From an uncultured Planctomycetota bacterium (GTDB lineage Bacteria; Planctomycetota; UBA1135; UBA2386), in assembly GCA_903925435.1 (NCBI GenBank), contig CAIYFF010000058.1, positions 1 through 6,898 of the forward strand: 6,898 nucleotides of DNA, read 5' to 3'. Of this stretch, positions 1 to 5,028 are shown piece by piece. The translations under genes were made by a program, and so were the position numbers. The notes beneath the pieces were generated by a model, which was not told the DNA's origin, did no database searches, and saw nothing but the letters and a program-made list of their open reading frames with translations. Numbering within the stretch: the first letter of the stretch is position 1; each line of letters opens with the position of its first letter.

Positions 1-2
1 GG

Positions 3-1082
3 CAGGAGAACGACGCAGCGCTGGCCGCCGAGTGCCAACGCGCGCTGGACTCGGCATGGGAAGCAATCCGCGACGTGGACACGACGCGCTCGGACCGCAG
101 AGACGCATTCGAGCGCTACTTCGTGGCCTCGTGCGACCGAGCTGCGCTGCTCGCGCAGCAAGGCATGGTCGAAGATGCGACGCGACAACTCGCTCGCTGC
201 GACGAGCTTTCGGCGGCGGAGATCGAAACGGCAAACCGTTCTGCCGTCGTGCGACGCCACCGTTCGCGTATCGAGACGTTGCGCGCCGCAATCGCGCAGC
301 GAAGCGGCGACCTCGATGAAGCCGAGCGTCGCTATCGCGCTGCGATCGCCGGCTACGAAGCGCTGCTCGAAGAACAACCCGACAGCGCCACGGTGCTGCG
401 CCTGCTTGCGAACGCGCAGAACAACCTCGCCGTGATGCTCCGGCGCGACGAAGGCCGTCGATCGGAACATCGCGCATTGCTCGAAGCGTCGATTGCGAAG
501 TTGCGGCGGCTCGTGACTGCCGACCCATCGGTGCTCGAGAACCGAGTCGACCTCGGAGCAGGCATCGCCAACCTCGCGTCACTCCGTGCAGACGAAGGCG
601 ATGCGGAGGCTGCGTTCTCCATGCTGGTCGACGCGCGCGCCGACATCGAGCACGCCGTCGCCGAGGATCCACAGCGCGCCGTGTGGCAGGACCAACTGCA
701 CGCCGTCGTGTGGCACCAGGCGCTAGCCGCCGGCACGCTTCGCGACCACCGCTCGCAACGCGAATGTGCTGCGCGGATCGCCAGCCTGCGGCCAGAAGTC
801 GCAGAGTCGCAGCGGCTCGCCGCACAACTCGTCAGCGCTTCGATCGCGAGTGTCCTCGAAGACGCTTCGCTGACGGCACAAGAGCGCGCGGACCTCGGCA
901 AACAAACTGCCGCGCAAGGAATGGCCTGGTTGCGCAAGGCCGCCGAGCTCGGATGCGCCGACTACGAACTGGTTCGCGACAGCGAAGCCTTCGATCCGTT
1001 GCGCGACGCAGAGGGCTTCGACGAGACACTCGCGAAGATCGGCGAGAACCATCGCCGCCAGCAGACGGGCGTGGCCAAGTAG
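3..1082 (+). CDS. C-terminal part of a TPR protein, probably a planctomycete-type Ser/Thr protein kinase (5' end outside window)
   Basis: The reading frame is open to the left edge (359 residues visible, beginning Q-E-N-D-A-A-L), so the GTG at 75 is probably an internal Val rather than the start. The fragment is almost entirely helical in character and Ala/Arg/Glu-rich. It has TPR-like helix pairs, for example the stretch around in-window residues 100-145 (GDLDEAERRYRAAIAGYEAL followed by a second helix with LANAQNNLAVMLRR). It ends with a WLRKAAELGCADYELVRDSE / FDPLRDAEGFDETLAKI pattern, a common last repeat of TPR tails on planctomycete Ser/Thr kinases (family knowledge). No kinase motif, membrane segment or catalytic residue lies in the window, so the kinase call rests on that tail and on the adjacent ECF sigma factor. 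It could instead be a stand-alone TPR protein. The stop lies 28 bases from the convergent sigma gene. Confidence 0.7.
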   Translation, partial: QENDAALAAECQRALDSAWEAIRDVDTTRSDRRDAFERYFVASCDRAALLAQQGMVEDATRQLARCDELSAAEIETANRSAVVRRHRSRIETLRAAIAQRSGDLDEAERRYRAAIAGYEALLEEQPDSATVLRLLANAQNNLAVMLRRDEGRRSEHRALLEASIAKLRRLVTADPSVLENRVDLGAGIANLASLRADEGDAEAAFSMLVDARADIEHAVAEDPQRAVWQDQLHAVVWHQALAAGTLRDHRSQRECAARIASLRPEVAESQRLAAQLVSASIASVLEDASLTAQERADLGKQTAAQGMAWLRKAAELGCADYELVRDSEAFDPLRDAEGFDETLAKIGENHRRQQTGVAK

Positions 1083-1100
1083 CGCCCACTGTGCGCGCTA
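1080..1100. terminator. Weak stem-loop in the gap between convergent genes
   Basis: TAGCGC at 1080-1085 is an exact inverted repeat of GCGCTA at 1095-1100, with a 9-base loop. It begins on the stop codon of the TPR gene and lies between two tail-to-tail stops (1082 and 1111). The stem is only 6 bp and no T-tract follows on either strand. A bidirectional terminator role is suggested by position alone, and chance is possible in GC-rich sequence. Confidence 0.25.
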
Positions 1101-1110
1101 GCAGCAGTCT

Positions 1111-1701
1111 TCACTTCGCGTCGAGCAACACCGACAACCGCGCCATCGCGCGGTGCAGCATCGAGCGCACGCCTTCCTCGGTCTTGCCGAGCTGCTTGGC
1201 GATCTCCGCGCGCGAGAGTCCGACGAAGTGCGCGAGCGTCAGCACCTCGCGTTGCTCGTCGGGCAACGACTCGATCGCCGACTCCAACCGCGCGATCTCC
1301 TCGTTGCGCAACGCGCGGTCGCCAGGGTTGGTGACGCGCGCGTATGCCGCGCCGAGCGAAGCAAGTTGCGCCTCATCGCCGCCTGCCACCTCGCGTGCGG
1401 CGTCGCGTTTCTCTCGCTCCAGGTCGCGGGCGCGGTTCTGGACCTTGCGCCTCGCGGTCGTGAACAGCCAGGCGCGAAACGCCTCGGCGCTCGGGTGGGC
1501 AAACCGGTCCTGGTGAGTCAGCAGGTCGCGGCAGACGGACTGAACGAGGTCCGAGGCCGACTCTCGGGCGCGCAGCCTCGGCCCCATGTGGGAACGCACA
1601 TAAGCCCTGACGCTCGAGAGGTTTTGGTCGAGCAACATCTCGACAGCGAGACGGTCGCCAGCGGCGGCACGGTGGGCCAGTTCGAGGGAGTCGTCGGTCA
1701 C
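1111..1701 (-). CDS. ECF-type RNA polymerase sigma factor
   Basis: A 196-residue sigma-70 family protein of ECF size. Region 2 covers about residues 20-95: a helix with VRAYVRSHMGPRLRARESAS, then DLVQSVCRDLL (core-binding/-10 helix), then FRAWLFTTARRKVQNRARD. A linker rich in Glu/Arg/Ala follows. Region 4 lies about residues 135-190, with LESAIESLPDEQREVLTLAH and the helix-turn-helix LSRAEIAKQLGKTEEGVRSM. It would direct RNA polymerase core to specific promoters in the cytoplasm. I chose the GTG at 1701 (V-T-D-D-S-L-E-L). The frame can extend to a GTG at 1731, but those ten codons include TTT, ATT, TGT, CGT and GGT, unlike the GC-ending codons of the rest of the gene, and they contain an AT-rich patch that looks like a -10 element. 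No anti-sigma gene is adjacent. The convergent kinase-like neighbour fits the ECF/Ser-Thr-kinase pairing common in Planctomycetota, though there the genes are often co-oriented. Confidence 0.9.
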   Translation of the reverse strand: MTDDSLELAHRAAAGDRLAVEMLLDQNLSSVRAYVRSHMGPRLRARESASDLVQSVCRDLLTHQDRFAHPSAEAFRAWLFTTARRKVQNRARDLEREKRDAAREVAGGDEAQLASLGAAYARVTNPGDRALRNEEIARLESAIESLPDEQREVLTLAHFVGLSRAEIAKQLGKTEEGVRSMLHRAMARLSVLLDAK

Positions 1702-1708
1702 CCCGCAA

Positions 1709-1714
1709 AAAATA
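1709..1714 (-). promoter_or_regulatory. Candidate -10 element for the sigma gene (possible leaderless start)
   Basis: On the minus strand TATTTT (1714 to 1709), fitting TANNNT, is followed by 7 bases (TTGCGGG) and then the GTG at 1701. That spacing would put the transcript's first base at or next to the start codon. No Shine-Dalgarno sequence precedes the GTG, which agrees with a leaderless mRNA. No clear -35 is visible. The rest of the divergent gap (1715-1815) is GC-rich and shows no promoter consensus I can support for either gene. Confidence 0.3.
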
Positions 1715-1815
1715 CCACGACACCGCGTCACGCCGGGAGGGCCGCGGGGATGTGCGGGCAGAGGCGCCGTCAGTCGACGCCCACAGACCAGAACCCAACT
1801 CGCACGTAGACCGCC

Positions 1816-3948
1816 ATGAACCGCATCCTCACGACTCTCGCCGCCAGCGCCTTCGCCGCGGCCTCACTCTTTGCGCAGGACGATCGCGACCGCAACACGC
1901 CGGTCAGCGCGATCTGGAACACCGACCAGACGCCTGCACAGATCGGCCAACTCGCCAACGGCGGCTGGCGCGTGACCGACCTCGAGATCGAGTCGACCGC
2001 GCCGTGGAACTTCACGGTGACGGCGGTGCAGAACAGTGACTCGTACCAGAAGTCGTGGTGGTGGGCCTACGACGTGACGCCAGCCCAACTCAACGCAGCA
2101 TTGACGCAATACAACGCGCGCATCGTCGACCTCGAGCCGTTCGACAGCAACGGCTCCACTCGCTTCGCAGCGGTGATGGTCAGCAACACGGGCGCAGAGC
2201 AGAAGACGTGGCAGTGGGGCTACGACCTCACCTCCGCGCAAGTCGACGCCGCGGTGCAACAGAACAACGGGCGCCTCGTCAACTTCAAGCGCTACACCGT
2301 CGGCGGTCAGACGCGCTACGCGATCTCGTTCATCACCAACACCGGCTCGGACCAGCGCACGTGGGGTTATCTCTACGGCGCGTCGCTCGCGACCATCCAG
2401 GCCAACATGGCCGCGAACAACAACCGCATCTACAACATCGAGCGGATCGGCACGGACAGCTACGACGTGGTCTTGATCCGCAACAACGGCATCGCCCACT
2501 GGTACTACGTCGACCAGTCTGCGTCGGCGGTGACCGAGTTGCTGCAGCAGAACATCGGCCGCCTGATCGATATCGAGCGCCGGACAACGTTGCTCGGCAC
2601 GCGCTACGACCTCGTGATGCTCGACAACGCGAACGCGCTCGAGCGCACTGCCCGCGCGAAGTTCCTCGAGGCCCCAGCAGCATCGCTCGGCGACTACGGC
2701 TTCTTCCTCAAGGAAGTGAACGGCCCGACGCTCGCACAGATGCGTCCTGACACGCAGTTCGAGCCCGCGAGCACGATGAAGACCGTCTATCACGCTCACG
2801 CGATGAAGGCCGTCGCAAACGGCACGGCGAGCCTGTCGCAGTCGATCAACAAGCCACTGTCGTGCGGCGTGCCCGGCAACAACTACAGCCTGCAGACCCT
2901 GCTCTCGCAGATGATGGAGAACTCCGACAACGAGGCGACGCTCGCGATCTCCAACCACTTCGGCATCCCCGCAATCCAAGCCACCGCCAACGCGCTCGGC
3001 ATGGGCAACACGTCGATCAACTTCACGATCGGTTGCAGCGGCCCGTCGCCGGAGAGCCAGCTGACGCTGCGCGACCTGTCGCAGTTGCACGAACAGGTCG
3101 CCAACGGCTACCTCGGCGCACAACGCGACACCTTCTACTCGCTGATGGTCAACGGCCTGCAGTTCCCGACCTGGGGCACGGACTCGCTCGACACGCGCAT
3201 CAACGCTGAGGCCACGCTGCTCGGCATCCCGATCGCGGCGCGCAACGCCTTCAAGAGCGCAATCCGCATCGCCTACAAGCCGGGCGGCATCGGCTGGACG
3301 ACGCCTGGCCCGTGGACCTTCTACTTCGCCGAAGGTGGCTGGATGTCGGTTCCGTTCCGCAGCGCGACTGGCGTCGACCTGACCAAGGAATACACGTTCG
3401 GCGTCTTCAACTACCGCTTCACCGGCGCGGAGAACGAGATCGCCGGCCGCGACGCGATGTCGGACGCCGAGCTCGAACTGGTCTGGGACCGCGTGAAGTC
3501 AGCGCTGGCGACGTGGGTCCACTACACGCCGGGCACGCTGAGCTACTTCGGCACAGCAGGTTGCACAGGCTCCAACGGCACGCCGTTCCACAACACGACC
3601 GGAACCGGCGAGATCGGCGATGCGATGAACTTCACCGTCAACTCGATCCCGTCGCCCACGCTCGCAGTGCTGCTGCTCGGCTTCCAGACGGTCAGCTACA
3701 ACGGCGTGCCGCTGCCGCTCGACCTTGCGATCGTCGGCGCTCCTGGCTGCGTGCTGCGTCACGACGCCGCGATCACCGAAGCGATCTTCGCATCGGGCTC
3801 GGCGCAGCGCGTGATCACGTTGCCCAACGACCCGGGCATGATCGGCGCGGACGTCTACTCGCAGTTCCTGATCGCCGACGCGCCGGCCAACACGTTCGGC
3901 TGGACGATCAGCAACACGCGCAAGCTGACGATCGGCGGCTGGCGCTGA
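1816..3948 (+). CDS. Secreted beta-lactamase-fold serine hydrolase with N-terminal tandem repeats (polyglycine-hydrolase-like) and a C-terminal module
   Basis: 710 residues. Residues 1-21 are a signal peptide (basic N-R, hydrophobic core, ending S-L-F-A-Q). Residues 34-276 hold five repeats of about 47-51 residues resembling bacterial tandem repeat domain 1 (BTRD1), known from the N-terminal part of polyglycine hydrolases. Residues about 277-565 form a penicillin-binding/beta-lactamase-fold hydrolase: S319-T-M-K322 (nucleophile motif), S370-D-N372 (second motif) and K488-P-G490 (KTG-like third motif). I see no clear match to the class A omega-loop Glu166, as E413 aligns nearer position 177. 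This argues against an antibiotic-degrading beta-lactamase and leaves the substrate open: a peptide, peptidoglycan stem or Gly-rich linker. Residues about 572-710 are a separate beta-rich module ending L-T-I-G-G-W-R. The mature protein has only four Cys, two in the catalytic part (C350, C407) and two in the tail (C583, C645), which suggests two disulfides outside the cytoplasm. No Shine-Dalgarno site precedes the ATG. The gene diverges from the sigma gene and converges on the protease operon. Confidence 0.85.
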   Translation: MNRILTTLAASAFAAASLFAQDDRDRNTPVSAIWNTDQTPAQIGQLANGGWRVTDLEIESTAPWNFTVTAVQNSDSYQKSWWWAYDVTPAQLNAALTQYNARIVDLEPFDSNGSTRFAAVMVSNTGAEQKTWQWGYDLTSAQVDAAVQQNNGRLVNFKRYTVGGQTRYAISFITNTGSDQRTWGYLYGASLATIQANMAANNNRIYNIERIGTDSYDVVLIRNNGIAHWYYVDQSASAVTELLQQNIGRLIDIERRTTLLGTRYDLVMLDNANALERTARAKFLEAPAASLGDYGFFLKEVNGPTLAQMRPDTQFEPASTMKTVYHAHAMKAVANGTASLSQSINKPLSCGVPGNNYSLQTLLSQMMENSDNEATLAISNHFGIPAIQATANALGMGNTSINFTIGCSGPSPESQLTLRDLSQLHEQVANGYLGAQRDTFYSLMVNGLQFPTWGTDSLDTRINAEATLLGIPIAARNAFKSAIRIAYKPGGIGWTTPGPWTFYFAEGGWMSVPFRSATGVDLTKEYTFGVFNYRFTGAENEIAGRDAMSDAELELVWDRVKSALATWVHYTPGTLSYFGTAGCTGSNGTPFHNTTGTGEIGDAMNFTVNSIPSPTLAVLLLGFQTVSYNGVPLPLDLAIVGAPGCVLRHDAAITEAIFASGSAQRVITLPNDPGMIGADVYSQFLIADAPANTFGWTISNTRKLTIGGWR
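1915..2643 (+). repeat. Five tandem protein repeats of about 50 residues (BTRD1-like) in the serine hydrolase
   Basis: Units begin at about residues 34, 81, 132, 183 and 229. Each opens with an aromatic-rich W-x-W/Y strand, such as WWWAYDVTPAQL, WQWGYDLTSAQV or WYYVDQSASAV. A helix with A/Q/L spacing follows, then N-x-R-I/L-x-D/N-I/L-E/K-R/P (for example NNGRLVNFKRY, NNNRIYNIERI, NIGRLIDIERR), and then a hydrophobic strand such as RFAAVMVSN or RYDLVMLDN. Unit 1 is the most diverged. The repeat is evident at protein level. The family name is from memory of the pattern and was not searched. Confidence 0.75.
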
Positions 3949-3950
3949 TC

Positions 3951-3962
3951 GACGCGCGCGTC
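3951..3962. terminator. Perfect 12-bp palindrome between convergent stop codons
   Basis: GACGCGCGCGTC is its own reverse complement and nearly fills the 12-base gap between the stop of the serine hydrolase gene (3948) and the stop of the pseudoprotease gene (3961). It has no proper loop and no T-tract, so an intrinsic terminator is doubtful. It could be a short cruciform or a protein site. In sequence this rich in CG it may be chance. Confidence 0.2.
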
Positions 3963-5028
3963 AGTCCTTCTTCTCGCCCAACTCGATCTCGGCCTGCATC
4001 ACGCTCGTGCCGCGCTTCCACATGAGCGTGACCTTCTGGCCGGGCGAGCACTTCTCCAACGCCGTGTCGAACTCCTTGCACGTTCGCACGGAGAACTCGC
4101 CGACACGCACGATGAGATCATCGGGGCGAAGTCCGAGAGACGACGCGGGCGAGTTGCGTTCGACGCGATCGACATACGCAGGCGGCGACTGACGGCCCGC
4201 CTGCCGGAACAGAACGATGCCGGTGTGCACCGGCTTGCGCTCGACCTCCGCTTCGACGCGCGCAACGCCGTGCACATGCTCGTTGAGATACGGCAGCAAG
4301 TCGCACGCGGGGATCGCCGCCGACAGCATCGTGTTGGTCTCTTTGCTCTCAAGCAGTCGAGCGTTGAGTCCGAGCCACCGGCCCTGCAAGTCGAACAGTC
4401 CGCCGCCGTAGTGGCCGGGGTTGTTGGCAGCGTCCGTCAGCAGCAACTCGCCGTCGTATGCGACATCGGTGAGTCGGAAGCGCAACGACGTCGACGCGCG
4501 GCCGACCACGACGCCAAACGTCGCTGACGACTTCTCCGAAAACTCAGCGAGGCGGAAGCAGTTGCCGATCGACACGACGAAGCGGCCCGCGCGTGCATGC
4601 ACTTCTTGTTCGTCAGGCCACACGGGCGCGAGCTTGCCCTTGCACGCTTGTGGATCGACGCGCAACAAGCGCACGCCGAGCTTTGGGTCCTCCGGCAGCA
4701 ACTGCGCATCGAGCACCGTGCCGTCGTAGAGCACGACGCGCGTGCTGCCCTTCTGCACGAGCACTTGGTCGAGCGTGAGGATGTGGCCGCGATCGCTGAC
4801 GACGACGCCAGCGGCATACGGGACGATCGTCGAGAAGCCCGACGCGCCCATCACCTTGACGACACTCGGCAGCAAGCGCTCGATCGTCGCTTCGACCTGC
4901 GACTTGGGCGCGCGCTCCGCGAACGCGGCGGCGCTGCGCAACGGCGTGGCGGCTTCCGGTTGCGTGGGCTCCTGCGACGGCAATGGCAGGCACAGCAACA
5001 ACGCGATCGGCGACGGCAGCGCGCGCAT
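3961..5028 (-). CDS. Exported HtrA/S1C-like pseudoprotease with PDZ domain (all three triad residues replaced)
   Basis: 355 residues. Residues 1-19 are a signal peptide (MRALPSPIALLLCLPLPSQ). Residues about 45-260 keep the trypsin-like S1C framework: AAGVVVSDRGHILTLDQVL matches the HtrA strand-loop that carries the catalytic His, and NPGHYGGGLF matches NPGNSGGPLF. Aligned to the neighbouring active protease, His becomes Q88, Asp becomes G118 (DPKLGVRLLRV against DPGSDLAVLRL) and Ser becomes Y207. It should therefore not be a serine protease. A PDZ domain covers about 270-352 (AYVDRVERNSPASSLGLRPD, then DLIVRVG), so peptide binding may persist. The ATG at 5028 is chosen because it follows a strong GGAGGAGGA site. 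The frame stays open to 5352, but that extension runs inside the upstream gene and hides the signal peptide. Start and upstream stop overlap as TGATG, implying translational coupling. The likely role is regulator, adaptor or peptide sensor for the upstream protease (inference). Confidence 0.85.
   Translation of the reverse strand: MRALPSPIALLLCLPLPSQEPTQPEAATPLRSAAAFAERAPKSQVEATIERLLPSVVKVMGASGFSTIVPYAAGVVVSDRGHILTLDQVLVQKGSTRVVLYDGTVLDAQLLPEDPKLGVRLLRVDPQACKGKLAPVWPDEQEVHARAGRFVVSIGNCFRLAEFSEKSSATFGVVVGRASTSLRFRLTDVAYDGELLLTDAANNPGHYGGGLFDLQGRWLGLNARLLESKETNTMLSAAIPACDLLPYLNEHVHGVARVEAEVERKPVHTGIVLFRQAGRQSPPAYVDRVERNSPASSLGLRPDDLIVRVGEFSVRTCKEFDTALEKCSPGQKVTLMWKRGTSVMQAEIELGEKKD

Noticed and set aside
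75..77. GTG at 75 as the start of the TPR gene
   Set aside because: The frame is open and protein-like back to base 3, and no ribosome site precedes the GTG. The gene most likely starts outside the window.
1153..1809. Open frame of 218 codons on the plus strand opposite the sigma gene
   Set aside because: The minus strand carries clear sigma region 2 and region 4 motifs. The plus-strand product has no recognisable features.
1864..3123. Open frame of 419 codons on the minus strand
   Set aside because: It is antisense to the serine hydrolase, Arg/Val/Ala-rich with no domain pattern, and is explained by the scarcity of stop codons opposite GC-rich coding sequence.
2760..3300. Antibiotic-resistance beta-lactamase
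   Set aside because: SxxK, SDN and KPG motifs are present, but no class A omega-loop Glu is evident, and the enzyme carries repeats and a C-terminal module unlike resistance enzymes.
3961..5028. Pseudogene call for the catalytically dead S1C protein
   Set aside because: The frame is intact, and the signal peptide, PDZ domain, ribosome site and GC-ending codon use are all preserved. This fits a functional pseudoenzyme better than decay.
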